From Micropterix aruncella (taxonomy: Eukaryota; Arthropoda; Insecta; Lepidoptera; Micropterigidae): DNA of 64,000 bases. The notes below the pieces were generated by a model. It ran no database searches. It had not been told where the DNA came from and saw only the letters and a program-made list of their open reading frames with translations. Position 1 is the first letter of the stretch. Every line of letters starts with the position of its first letter. Positions 33,620 to 44,434 of the stretch are shown here, in pieces. The DNA is taken from assembly GCA_944548615.1 (NCBI GenBank), contig OX155980.1:62068965-62132964 (forward strand), given 5' to 3'. Made by a program: the position numbers and the translations under genes.

Positions 33620-34544
33620 ACTTGATGATAAGATAAATTTAACAAGGTTGTCATTGAGTTTAAAATGTAATTATAGCATACATGATATATATCTCTTTAT
33701 TGCGGAAGAAACGTTTTTTTGTAATAATAAATTATGTGATATAGATTATTTCTAAATAGATTTCTAAATTTCTAATATAACATAAAATTTAAAAAAAACA
33801 TCAAGGAGATGCTGATAGGCCACCCTTTCTGTAATCTGGCCGAATTTGAGGGCCATGATTTTTCAAATATTGTGCCCATTTAAATTACTTAAAAAAGTAG
33901 AGCCGTATTGTCTGATTATTTTATATGGTCTTATATATGTACTTTTAGTTTAAAATGCATAACATAGATTTAATTTGATTATTTAACATTTTACTGACAA
34001 TTTGAATATTACGATGAATAATTTTACTTCGTATCTTTTCAAATTACTAACTACTTCAAATATTAGGCTTCTATTTTGATTATTTATATTTATAGTTTGA
34101 CAATCTAGTAGTTAATTCTTGACTACCTATGTATGTTCAGTAAAGGGTAGTAACGAGACTTACTACCTAGCACAATTATTTTGACACGTCCAAGAGCGGT
34201 CTTTAGCCGTCAATTGGACACGACGAAAATGTTATAATGTAAATCTTTTAAAGCATTTTTTTATAGAGTAATTTTGTTTTTATATTTTGTTATCTTAGGA
34301 GTACTCTAGTGCTGAGTATTCTTGAAAAACCAATTGATTATTATTTTTTTTAATATTGACTATTATTGTTTTTTTTTGTTACTTGTGACTTTTTTTTATT
34401 ATTGAACCATAAGTATAAAGGTACTTATAAAAGTATATGTACATGTAGTGAAGTTATTAATAATTTTACTACAATGCAAAATGACGCATTCCACCGTATG
34501 TACTTTTTGGAATTTATAAACTATGAGTCATTCAGTTATATTAG
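33620..34544. other. No gene recognised
   Basis: Very AT-rich; the first 80 bp are probably the LINE 3' UTR. Confidence 0.5.
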
Positions 34545-34820
34545 TCCGTTTCAAGTTTTACCATGACATGGTTGCTGCACCTAGGATTGACTCCCGACGA
34601 GGGGACTCCTCAACCGTCAACAGCACAGACACGGAATTTTGTATATGCATTCAATTACGACAGCCCGATCTAAGTTTCACCAAGACAGCACTGCGGCACC
34701 CAGGTTTGGCTTCAAGCGAGGGAACTCCTCAACGATCAAGAGCACAGACACGAAATTTGTATACGCATTTAAATATGATAGCCGTTCTAAGTTTCACTAT
34801 GACATGAATGCTGCACTTAT
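34545..34820 (-). repeat. 119-bp tandem repeat, about 2.3 units
   Basis: ACTCCTCAAC recurs at 34605 and 34724, a period of 119 bp. Units share GCTGCACC, TTTGGCTTC/ATTGACTCC, CAGCACAGACACG and ATATGCATTC/ATACGCATTT. The array is the reverse complement of the one starting near 63640. Confidence 0.75.
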
Positions 34821-35111
34821 AAAAAAATTTGGAGTCAGTTTTTTTTTTTAATTTTTAGATTATTTATAAAGGGGCTGATACATTATTAGACCGTCCCATT
34901 TTAGTCCCTACTAATTTGCGCTTTCCAGTATCTACCTTCTCTTGCCTTTAAAACCACGTTTAATTTGTAGTGTTTATGGCTATTGATGAATATTAATAAT
35001 GTGTAAAGTATACGACATAAATATATTTTTCATCCCATCTATTCGAAAAGGACGACTTGGTTTGCCTTTAAGTGCGCCCAAAAGAGGTGTTTTCTATAAG
35101 AAACTTTATAG

Positions 35112-35190
35112 GTGCGCCGCAATTGTCTTTGAGGCTCACTTTTTGAATAAGTGCGCCGCAATTTATCTTTGCGGCGTACTTTTTGAATTT
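35112..35190 (+). repeat. 39-bp tandem duplication
   Basis: GTGCGCCGCAATT starts at 35112 and again at 35151; both copies continue through TCTTTG and ACTTTTTGAAT. Confidence 0.7.
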
Positions 35191-35396
35191 GGAATATGTT
35201 AGTCTTCAGCGCCGAAGAAATCGAATGCAAATATTGTTTGAATAAAGACTGGCTGGTACGACGGCCCCTAGTCGCGCCCCGGCTGAATAAAAAAAAACAA
35301 ATGAAATTAAAAACGCGCGAACGTCAATTGTTTTTGTCGCCCGCGTTTTCGACAATTTTCACGGATTGTAAGAAATTCATCGTTTTGTTTTGAAAA

Positions 35397-35594
35397 ATGA
35401 GTTCTTCAACTGACAGTGAAAGTATAGATTTAACTCCTGAAAGCATTAGAACTGAGGCAAGAAATATGATTGATTATCTATTACCTGCAAAATCCCGGGA
35501 GAAATATATGAAAGCCTATGGAAATTTTATTGAATGGAGAAATGCAAGAGTATTTAATTTCAATTTTGTTGATACTCTATGTTTTATTAGATAA
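35397..35594 (+). pseudogene. Fragment resembling the N-terminal domain of a tyrosine recombinase
   Basis: Sixty-five codons opening MSSSTDSESIDLTPESIR and containing LLPAKSREKYMKAYGNFIEW. The 'LLPxKSRxxYxxxYxxFxxW' pattern is how a family of arthropod tyrosine-recombinase-like (Crypton/phage-integrase-fold) transposon proteins begins its SAM-like core-binding domain. That attribution is from memory and moderate at best. The catalytic domain is absent: the frame ends at 35593 and the DNA then changes into palindromes. The ATG follows an A-rich leader. Alternatives are a first exon with the rest removed or spliced away. Confidence 0.45.
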
Positions 35595-35687
35595 TAATAT
35601 TACAATAAAATATGAGGCGCCTTTTATTTTCTCATAGAGGGTGATGAAAAGTAGAGTGTATCACTCGGGCGCAAAATTTTTTTGCTC

Positions 35688-35800
35688 GGGCGCTTTTTTA
35701 AATCCCTCGCTACGTTTAGGATTCTACTAAAGAATCCCTAGCTACGCTCGGGATTCTACTCTAGAATCCCTCACTTCGCTCTGGATTCAAAAAAGCGCCC
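35688..35800. repeat. Nested palindrome cluster
   Basis: The outer arms 35688-35705 and 35783-35800 are 18 bp with one mismatch (GGGCGCTTTTTT on the left). Inside are three 32-bp units starting at 35701, 35733 and 35765, each itself an imperfect palindrome of the form AATCCC...GGATTC. The cluster lies about 95 bp after the recombinase-like fragment and could be a terminus of that element. Confidence 0.75.
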
Positions 35801-36301
35801 CGCCGTAAAAATATTATTTTGATCCTTGTGATACAATCTACTATTAGACATTACATGGACCCGTTCTCTATATTTAGCATTCCGCATTCAGATCTTACTT
35901 ACCGCATGAAACCCGAAATTTTCAAGATTTCATCATTTATAACAATTGCGATTGTCGTGGACGAATACTCGAGAGAAAATCCGTTTCATGCCAAACAACT
36001 GTGTCTGCCTCTTAATTCATATTTATTTTGGTTTTTATGCCATTATTTATATTACTATCATCTAATCTACCTTTTTTATATTAATAATTTTTTTCTGCGA
36101 AAATTTTAATTTCAATGGTAACTAAAAAAGTGTTGTTATATATTTTTTTAATGTACATAAATGGTAACAGTAAATGGTTATTTTGGGGTTAAAAAGATTA
36201 TTGATTTTAACTTTGGCGATTACGATTGCGACTACGATTTTTGTACTGATAATTCATTCATTCAATCTGCATAAAACTGTGCAAATTATGACTGTTGAAC
36301 A
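35801..36301. other. No gene recognised
   Basis: A 96-codon frame at 35819-36109 has a hydrophobic C-terminal half but no known domain; probably chance. Confidence 0.45.
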
Positions 36302-36840
36302 GTAGGTAGAATAGAATAGAATAACTTTATTGTGCTTAAAAAAAATTACATAAGGAATATTATACTGGTGTAAAGAAAACTTATATGCAGAAATGGCTGA
36401 CTTATCACTATAGCGATTACTTACAGTCGGCCATTTAATAATCTTATTTTTAATTGTCATCGTGAAGTACACATAGAAGTAATAAAGTTAAATGTAACTT
36501 AAGCGAATACAAATATATGCCAATATATTATGTTAGGGCTACAATAAACCATTTTTTTACTATTTTGGTACATAAATAAGAGCTAAAGGTGGGTTAGAGT
36601 GTTGGGACAGAGGGTGGGGGTTCATTCCATAAACGAGCAGAATGGACTGTAAAAGAGAGACTGTTTGGCGAGTGTCTTATCCCGGCTTGATCGCAGTGGA
36701 AGACCGTGGCCTCCCAAGGGGTGGACTTTCTCATTAAGTTAGAAGGGCGAATCGGGGTTATTGAGGATGTTATCGGGTAGCGACAAGTATTAGAATTTCT
36801 TCGATCGCGAATGGGAAGCAAGTTACGTTTCGCACGATAT
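36302..36840 (-). pseudogene. LINE 3' end with (TATTC)n-type tail
   Basis: On the minus strand the frame reads NTCRYPITSSITPIRPSNLM, then FTVHSARLWNEPPPSV, the 'RLWNxLPPSV' C-terminal block of CR1/jockey-like ORF2 proteins. It is followed by a 3' UTR of about 270 bp and ends in a (TATTC)n-like tail (TAGAATAGAATAGAATAA on the plus strand near 36308). The upstream RT is missing: a 5'-truncated copy. Confidence 0.55.
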
Positions 36841-36944
36841 CAGCTAACGTGATCGAATTTTAGTAAGTTAAAGACGTAGATGAAGAAGTAGACAAAATAT
36901 AGTTTCATATTATTTATACCTACATAAGAAAACTAAGTGTATAT

Positions 36945-37259
36945 ATGTGTGTCCTTAATTTATGTATTACTACATATTTCGTAATTAACATGAACAATAT
37001 TAACCTAAACGTCAGGTCGTGCTCAAAATTTGACAATTATGCCGATAGCGATAAATTTCATAACGTAACTTTCGTGTTTGATCAGAGTATGTACCATGAC
37101 AAGACATACCTTTACAAAATAGTCAACAATGACATTGACAAAATTAAAAGTACAATTCGAAACCACAAGGCGTATCCCATCGCCCTGCGATTTATTAACC
37201 GCAATTTTGGACAAAACTCTTATATAGATCAACCGAGCATGCAACTTGCAAGTATTTAA
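36945..37259 (+). other. 104-codon open frame, unknown
   Basis: The frame has a hydrophobic first 16 residues then a polar, Asn/Asp/Lys-rich body. I recognise no family, no splice context and no relative in the window. It may be chance in AT-rich DNA. Confidence 0.15.
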
Positions 37260-38789
37260 TAAAAAATATGCGTTATTTGACTTATTCAGTAGGTCAAAAA
37301 GCATTTTAACCTTATAAAGAGGGCAATATCTGATGGCATTTTTGTATTTTATATTTATTATTGTATGTAATATATAAATAATAATTCTTATCAAAGAAAT
37401 GTACATCAAAGAAATGCAGAATACAGAAATGTACAAAGAAATGTGATCATGCACTGCTGTGCTATAATAATTATTACTTTTTAGACAACTGCATAACAAA
37501 AAAGGATTGTAATATGTTTAGGGTTCATCTATGTATATTTTTCGATTCTTTATTCCACCATAATTCCTAAACGCTTTGAGCGATTTAGAAGCGTATATTA
37601 TTGTTAGAATCATTATGTCACCCGGTGATTTTATTTAATTTTAATTTTTATTTTATTTTATTCTGGAACCAAACAGAACTACATACAATGCAATAAAAAC
37701 ATATTTAAAAGTGACAAAAATCCATTAATGTGATTCCGAATAATAAAGTATACAAAATGAACGTAATATAATTTTATATTGTTTCCGCTTGAGAATGGGG
37801 GGAATCAGGATGGGAAGTGAGGTGAAAGGAAGAGACAAAATGATATTGGCATTGGGTATCTTAACTGTCCAAACATCAAGTAAGTAGTTGTCTAAATGTC
37901 CAAATTTCAATAAATTACCATAAATATATATAGTGTTTAGTTTCAAATGAAAGGCTGAATAAGTACATTCCGGAAATATACATGTATCTATATGAAAAAT
38001 CATATTTAAAACAAAAAAAAACTTTAATAAAAAAATAAAATGGAATAATTCACTTTTTGTAACGGCAGTCGTGTTTTTAATGCTTTTTAATATATTCACT
38101 TAGGTATTTCGTCTTTTATTTTTCAACATCTCTCCTCACGTCATTGGAAAAAAGCGTAGAAATTCAAGACGATTATTTCGGTAAACCTTATCGATGTTTA
38201 AAGTACGCGCACTTAAAATTTGGCAACTTTCAATTGGCACCACTGTCTCGTGATATTTTTACAGAACTAGTGGTAAGACTGTTTTCCGAAATGGCCTTTC
38301 GGTTTATGCATCGCGTTGTATCGCATCGCGTATGCAGGTTTTAAACGCATATTTCTAGCTTTTATCGGTATTTCTGCAGTATAGATGCAGTTTGTACCTA
38401 TTATACATTAATGCTATTTTAACGTCACACGTCACACGTTACCACACTGATTCCAAAAAATTATGGCTAGTCTGTTGACATATTATATGACACCTTGAAA
38501 TGCTTATATCTCACATATTTTATTGACTCCGAGAGATGATTATTGCAGTCTGGGTATCTGCGTGGTAAATATATTCAACAATGTAGAACTGGTAGCAATA
38601 CCTAATATTTGTATATACAAAGTTTGTGTTTAATTTTCACACGTGGAAATGAACCCCGCGGCCCGCCGTCGTGTTCAGATACCTACATCAATAAGGATCC
38701 TTAAAAGCCAAAACTTGACAGTGAAAATAGGAAGTTTCTGATTGAGTGGATTGAATAATATTGGTTTACGCTACCTGAGGCCTACGCTA
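37260..38789. other. No gene recognised
   Basis: AT-rich; open frames here are low-complexity. The tandem ACGTCACACGTCACACGTTA lies near 38421. Confidence 0.5.
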
Positions 38790-40705
38790 AAGCGATTCCT
38801 GACAAAACTGTTGCTATTGTTAAAAGTGATAATTTAAAGGGACACTACGAAACAACAATTCAGCAGTTCCACAAACAATTTCCCCTTGGCACTAAAGCTA
38901 GTAAAGAAAAACTCCATGTATATCTCACGTCATACAAAAAAAAACGCGCCCATTTTTTAAAATTATTTTTTGTTTGGGACTTTTCTAAGATCTTAAAAAG
39001 CCTTGTAACACTGCAACCATTGCTGATCTATTGTGTTCGCCACCTGATATATTTCTGCGCTATGCCTCGTGTCTATTAAGAACCGCAATAGGCTTCAAAG
39101 CACGGCTTTACTAGTTCGCTGCATGAGCGAGCTAGAAAAATCCAATGAAGCAGCGTTGCGTGTATGCTGGACGCTTAATAAACACCAGAAGCCATTTTCA
39201 GACTCTAATATAATAAAAGAATGCATGTTGGAAGTGTCCATGGCACTTTTGGAAGATGAAATGGATATTTTCACTGCAATTCAAGGTATCCCATTGTCGT
39301 CAAGAAGTAATACAAGAAGAACCGAAATTTTAGCTTCTGACAACAAAAGCAGGATGTTCGAACTTCTGCAGAATGCACCTTGCTACGCCATAGCACCTGA
39401 TGAATCACGTGACATTGTTGATGATGAACAAATGTTTCGGAAGATTTTTTGACGTTGAAAGTAAAGCGTTCAAGGAAGAAACGCCAGCAATATTGCCGTT
39501 TAAACGTAAGACTCGGGGAGAAGATTTATTTTAGACTTTTGGTGAATTCATAACAAAATCAAATTTTAGTTATGATAAAATGGTATACCATTCAACTGAC
39601 GGGGCCCCAGCGATAATTGGCAAAGCAAAAGGATTAGTAAAGAAAATCAGGGATAGAAATGCAGGCCTAATATCTTACCAGTGCATAATTCACCAGACAG
39701 CCCTTTGTGAAAAATTTAGTGCTACCCTGCAAGAAGTATTAGACAACTTGGATAATTTGACAAATTTTATAGAGATCTCGCTCTGCTCTTCAGCACCGGC
39801 AGTTCAAGGAGTTTCTTTCTGAATGGGATCCGGCGTATTCTGACTCACAGCAACACGACAATTTTCGTTTGCTAAGTAAAGGTCAAGTTATTGAACGTTT
39901 CTGGCAAATAAAAGAACAAGAAACCTCATTCTTGCAAAATGTGTATACGCAGAAAGAAAGAAAGCATAGGAGTTCATATTAAAAGAGCGCAAAATATTAC
40001 CTGTGGCTTTCCTGAAAGACATTCTGAAATATTTAAATGCGCTCAATACCGACTTACAGCGAAATGGGAAACTAATATCTGATACAAAGTGTGTCTGGTT
40101 TCCGTCTCAAGTTAGATATCTTAGAAAAATATATTGCAAGTCTAAAATTTATTTACTTCCCAACAATTCTTGAATATAAAATAGGAGAACTCTGAAGAAG
40201 ATACTGCATATTTTTAAGAAGATATTTTTACGGTTTATAACAGAACTTGGAAGGAATTTGCTGCAAGATTCCAAGACTTTGCAGAGATAGGGAAGCTGTC
40301 TTATTTCCTCTCTGCAGCGGCAGAATGGACTGACGTAGCTGCGAAGTTGTTCTAAGCCTTAACTTAAAATGGAGATAATTGACTTACAAAAATATATTTC
40401 CTTGCAAATGTATAAAACTACATCTACTGAAGAATTTGGGGTTAACATTTTCTTAAAAATATGAAAATTGCAAAAAAGTAGATATCAACCTGGCTACTAC
40501 GTTAGGCTCCACATCATGTATGTGAATCATATTTCTCAAAATGATTTTTTTGAGAAAAAATTTCGTTCGAGAATAACGGACGCCCACCTTAAAGACACTC
40601 TTCGTATTGCCTGTTCCCCGCGTGAACCAAACTATTGGTTCAAGGCCGCGTGTGTAATTTCTAGTATTAATTTTAGGAATGAAGCGATGTATGGATGTGG
40701 TTGAA
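38790..40705 (+). pseudogene. hAT transposase (ZBED5/GTF2IRD2-like), nearly full length but broken
   Basis: Domains appear in order across several frames. A BED-finger-like start reads NLKGHYETTIQQFHKQFPLG near 38835. The central part (39069-39452) has KPFSDSNIIKECMLE, GIPLSSRSNTRRTEI and CYAIAPDESRDI, the 'DESxD' catalytic block. Then come YHSTDGAPAIIGKAKGLVKK and CIIHQTALCEK near 39583-39720, HRQFKEFLSEWDP near 39795, FAARFQDFAEIGKLSYFLS near 40258 and, at the C-terminus, RSRITDAHLKDTLRIACSP near 40566, the hAT dimerisation motif. Stops and frame changes separate all of these (for example TGA near 39450 and 39821). The host-gene relatives of this family are domesticated transposases; this copy cannot be. 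Confidence 0.8.
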
Positions 40706-41543
40706 GCTGGAGATGTATGTATGGATCGTGGGAAGTTGAACGCTGCCCTCTATGCCTACCTCTCTGGGAGACTGGCTCGATTGTATGTATGTGTGGAATG
40801 TATGTATTTGTAAGAATACATACCTATTCTGTTTAATATTAAATTAAATTTATATAATTAGGTCATTAAACGAGTCAAAATATATATTTTTTAAAGTAGT
40901 AAGTATTATGACTTTTTTTTCTGAACCTCGATTAAAAATTTCTACAGTATCCGCACCCACTTGAAATTACTTACCGACCTCTGCTCTAGAACCTTAGAAG
41001 ACACTCAAGAATTTCTTGTTTTATCAGCGTATTTTGGAATTTCTTTTTTTTAAATATGTATCAGTATTTTCCCAACTTGTTTCCTCCGTTTTGACGCCAG
41101 TAATCACTAAATATTTGGGAAAACAAACATTGATTCCGATTAATCGGGAACACACCATTAATCATCTATTAATCTTATCGTAATCGGTTGAGTCTTTATT
41201 TAGGAGTAAACATATCGTTGAATAACGACGTCACTCAATCTAATTCCAGGTCACTTATTGAAATGTCAAATTAGTAGAAATGATCACTTCTACAAATTTA
41301 TTAAAGAATAAATACTATAAACACATGAAAATAATTAGAGTTTAAAATATAGAGAAGTGCAAATTACGAGCAGTGCTGAAATTGCATGGAGACACTCCAG
41401 TAAGTAGACAGTTGAAACAATTTTTATTATGCTTTTTATTTTAAGTGTTGTGATGTTCTCTGTCTTTTAATAATAAAAGGCGCGCGTGTGCAGTTTCACA
41501 ATATCGCGGGCAAAGTCGCAGGCAATTGTAGTACGTAATAAGT
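40706..41543. other. Probable start of intron 1 of the convertase gene
   Basis: No exon is recognised here or further left. If the donor at 41550-41555 is used, transcription continues to lower coordinates through this AT-rich stretch. Confidence 0.45.
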
Positions 41544-41555
41544 GTGGGAACTCAC

Positions 41556-41723
41556 CGATCCGAGGCTTTCGAATCCGTGAGTGTCGGCGACCCGCTTGGC
41601 AGTCGCTGCATCCACCTCGCCGCGAAACTTGACGAGGAAGCTGTTGGTGAAGACCTCGTTGCCGCAGACCAAGCCGCACAGAGCGATGATCAGCAGGACG
41701 CACTTCATGCTCATAACGCGCAC
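41556..41723 (-). CDS. amon: First coding exon of a PC2-like proprotein convertase (amontillado)
   Basis: Kexin-type subtilisin-like convertase that cleaves prohormones in secretory granules of neuroendocrine cells. This exon encodes 56 residues: Met1, a hydrophobic signal peptide (about 7-20, CVLLIIALCGLVCG), then the inhibitory S8 prodomain start, EVFTNSFLVKFRGEVD, followed by AKRVADTHGFESLGS. The 'FTxxFLVRFRxxVD...VADxHGFxxLG' order matches insect PC2 better than furin. The exon ends in GGATCG immediately before GTGAGT (41555-41550 on the minus strand), a good splice donor in phase 0. Frame beyond the donor is intron. The catalytic domain is not in the window, so the next exons must lie further left, possibly beyond it. 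GC content is far above the surroundings. Another S8 convertase is the alternative. Confidence 0.72.
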
Positions 41724-41860
41724 CGCCTCCTACGGCGGCGGTAGTGGTTGTGAGGAGAGCACTGCCGGCGAGCCGTCATATATACGACACCATCCCTCTC
41801 TTTCGTCGTCGCATCCCTCTCGCGGCATTAATGGCCGATTTCGGCGTGACGTCACGGATT
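41724..41860 (-). promoter_or_regulatory. Candidate core promoter and 5' UTR of the convertase gene
   Basis: The minus strand has TATATAT at 41784-41778. An initiator-like CTCACAA follows about 30 bp downstream (near 41751), leaving a short 5' UTR before the ATG at 41723. The region to about 41950 is CpG-rich, unlike its surroundings. The transcription start is inferred. Confidence 0.5.
41847..41854. promoter_or_regulatory. Perfect CRE (TGACGTCA)
   Basis: Consensus full palindromic CREB/ATF site, about 65 bp upstream of the TATA-like box. CREB control is known for mammalian neuroendocrine convertase genes; regulation here is inference. Confidence 0.55.
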
Positions 41861-41956
41861 GACCGTGATCCGGATCCGCTTCAATTGACCCGGAACTTAA
41901 ACGGGCGCCGCGACGCCAGAGAGAAAGATCGCTCACGACGGATCAAAAACGTAGCT

Positions 41957-42391
41957 ACACACGAATGTTAGGTTAACTCCTTCTTCTCCGAGTGCCGTTT
42001 AAAATAAGTCAAAATCTTTTCAAAAGTCAAGATTTTTATTTAACTTAAATACCTTAAATATGCATTCTGAACGTTAAAAAACAATTTAGACACATAATAC
42101 TAATCTTATTTGACGATTCGTTCAGCTCAATTGGAAAATATCTTAAAAGAAAACCAAGATCACTTTTTTGCAATTTCTGAATGTGAGTAGTTATACAACT
42201 TCAGTTTCCGAACTGTTTAAATTAAAAATAAATTAAAGCATATTTCCAGTTTTTTAAATGATTATTTGATGTTTTTTTTTTATATAACAATATCGCCTCT
42301 CGACCTCTTGATACAGACAACTGATTTAGGTTTAGATCACATGGTTTAGGTCAGACAAATTATAGAGAAGACATAAAAGTATAAAAAACCT
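41957..42391. other. No gene recognised
   Basis: GC falls back to AT-rich background directly upstream of the convertase promoter. Confidence 0.5.
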
Positions 42392-44016
42392 CTCTGTTTG
42401 GCAATCGTTGACTACGAGAAGGCCTTCAAACCGGTTAAAATCTGTGAAGTTTTGGATTCCCTACAGCATTGCCAAGTAGATTGCTGATACAGCCAAGTCT
42501 TGAGATCTGTATATGAAGTCCAAGCAAACGACCACAAAACCAAAGCGATCCGAGTTAAGAGTGAGTGAAACAGGGGGATATTGTTTCCCCGAAACTATTC
42601 AACATTGCTTTAGAGGACATCTGAGGAACATTGACGAGAAACACATCTCACATCTAAGGTTTACACATGATATAGTCATCATGGTGGAGACGCTGGAGGA
42701 ACCCCAGAAAATGTTAAATGATCTCAACGAGGCATACCAACAAGTGGTTTTTCGGATGAACATGGACAAAATTTATAATTAATGCTCATGTTGACCCGAC
42801 ACCGTTGTACGCTAGAAATGCGGCCATCGGAATTATGAATGCATACATCTACCATAGAGCAGAACATCCAGTTCGGTAGAATAAACTTTAGCAAAGAAGT
42901 TGATAGAAAAATGCGTTGGGGTGGACAGCGTTTCGACGCAATGCGTGAAGAACAAGGTAGATCAATGCGTCTTGCCTATGATAACGTACGATGCGGAAAT
43001 TTCGATCTTGACTATGGTCCTCGTCCACAAATTTTTAAGTCTCTACGAGAATCTCTCTACGGAAGAGCCAAATCGGTGAAATTAGCTCAGAAGATAAGCA
43101 AGCTAAAATGGCAGTGGGCCAGTCATATATGCCGACAACCAGCATGTTGAGGACTGTTGGGGGTGAAAGGTCCTCAAATGGAGATCGCACAACGTGAAAA
43201 GTATTGCAGCACATCCTCCAAGAGCTAATGGGCCCTTAATGAATTGGCCACGAAAACCCATTCTGTTCAGGGTTGGTCACACAAATGGGTCAACACTCAT
43301 CCGGCGGTCTCCATGCATGAAATGCGAGCCCTGGCAGGACTCTGGCCTTAGGGCTAGTTTCCCCTAGGAATCAACCATCTGGCGCTCCTGGACGGTCTGC
43401 GCACCGTGCGGCGTAAGCCAATCGATTGTGAACTCTGACTAACAGTCGGGGGAGTCTGGAAGCAGTACTGTTTCCTATATAGCGGGGGTGGTTGTGGACC
43501 TTACGGCAACTGCTCTTGAAACGACCATCGGCTACCCGATCCTGGGTGAACAGCCGGGCAAAGGATGCCGTGGTCCACGATAGATTAGGTATACACCGTT
43601 TCACAGCTTCGTAAGGGAGAGGACCGCGCAAGCGATCTCGAACTCGTAACCAATCAAGAGACCGGAGTAATCTGGTCGCAATTGGAAGTAAGGGCGTGAT
43701 TGTAAGCCCGCTGGGTAACATACCTGGTTATCTCGCGGATAAGGCGTTGGCCTCTGGGTTTGTGGAGGATCTTGACGGTGGACTGTTTTGTCCAAGTCTT
43801 CTGCGCTCACTTCACGGGAGATAGAACGACTAATCGTTTAAACTTCCTGAGGTGACGGGTTCGCCCGTTGTAGTTGACAACTCTATTTGTAGCACATCCT
43901 CCGGTGGTTTGACGACTTAAAAAAGGCAGCGGGTAGTGAGACTGGATGAGAAAGACGGAGGATTGGTCAGAGCAGTTAGTCTTGGGGAAATCTATATCAA
44001 GCAGTGTAGAGACTGA
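42392..44016 (+). pseudogene. RTE-like LINE reverse transcriptase, interrupted by an E insertion
   Basis: Landmarks in order, with frame changes: VDYEKAFKPVKICEVLDSLQ (RT, normally VDYEKAFDSV), a degenerate ETGGYCFPETI (normally GVRQGDxxSPxLF), LRFTHDIVIMVETLEEPQKM (catalytic HLRFADDI box, AD lost), LNDLNEAYQQVVFRMNMDKI, YIYHRAEH and SKLKWQWASHICRQ. After the 670-bp E insertion the frame resumes with a PPVV/RL-KKGSG stretch (normally RPxxRWxDDLKKAAG), DWMRKTEDW and LGEIYIKQCRD, with the stop at 44014-44016. The catalytic Asp pair is destroyed. It belongs to the same broad family as the 12297-12480 relic. Confidence 0.75.
43220..43890 (+). mobile_element. E repeat, copy 4: clean reference copy with 12-bp target duplication
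   Basis: The 671-bp reference unit. Module A (43220-43444) starts GAGCTAATGGGCCC and ends CTCTGACTAAC. Module rc(B) (43445-43890) starts AGTCGGGGGAGTCTGG, contains TGGTCCACGATAGATTAGG, and ends GAGGTGACGGGTTCGCCCG, TTGTAGTTGACAACTC. It is flanked by perfect 12-bp repeats AGCACATCCTCC at 43208-43219 and 43891-43902 (16 bp with one mismatch). The 3' end folds into two hairpins: ACGGG-TTCG-CCCGT and GTTGT-AGTTG-ACAAC. The insertion splits an RTE-like relic and is younger than it. No coding potential is shared between copies. Confidence 0.88.
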
Positions 44017-44142
44017 CTGATAAGTTAGTAAATAAGTATAGGCCTTAAGTAAGGGCATACGATTAATTTTTGTTAGAGGTAATTTTCGTTACCTTTATCA
44101 AGCATATTTCTAGCGCTAGATAGGTCACAACTTGACGGGTCT

Positions 44143-44434
44143 TGTATTTGGGTGCGCGAAAGGTCGGATTTGATGGCGTAGACTGGACTCTCAGTAAATC
44201 CCAAAAAAAAAGTAATCCTCAGTAAATCCCAAAATAAAGTCCAACACATTATCTTGGCGGCCTGTCGACGTCACCAAAATGTGAAATAAAGCGACCTGTG
44301 CGCTTCGTGAATCTGTGTGAATCTTCGATTTTGCGTTAAAAAATAATCAGTTATCATGCGCCCTATAGCGCTCACCATTGATTGTTGCAGTCCGACCTTC
44401 ATCGTTTTCGAAGAAATAGCCGCCTGACCACAAT
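44143..44434 (-). pseudogene. Mariner/Tc-like transposase fragment
   Basis: The minus strand reads WSGGYFFENDEGRTATINGE, RYRA, and further on, after frame changes, GFTESPVYAIKSDLSRTQIQ. This corresponds to 'YFFEN..G.TVTVNGxRYRxM' and 'GYxKxxVYxxxPxTIxxLKxxI' of insect Tc1/mariner transposases. The middle, including the DE-box region, is degraded. A duplicated CTCAGTAAATCCCAAAA occurs at 44191 and 44219. Confidence 0.6.

Noticed and set aside
36945..37259. Host gene of 104 codons
   Set aside because: No recognisable domain, splice site context or composition change; kept only as a low-confidence open frame.
41496..41555. Continuation of the convertase frame to the stop at 41496
   Set aside because: It crosses a strong GTGAGT splice donor and the residues after it no longer resemble a convertase prodomain.
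43851..43870. GGGTTCGCCCG resembling a tRNA or Pol III B box
   Set aside because: It is the stem and loop of a hairpin, no A box at the right spacing and no tRNA cloverleaf are present, and it lies at the 3' end.
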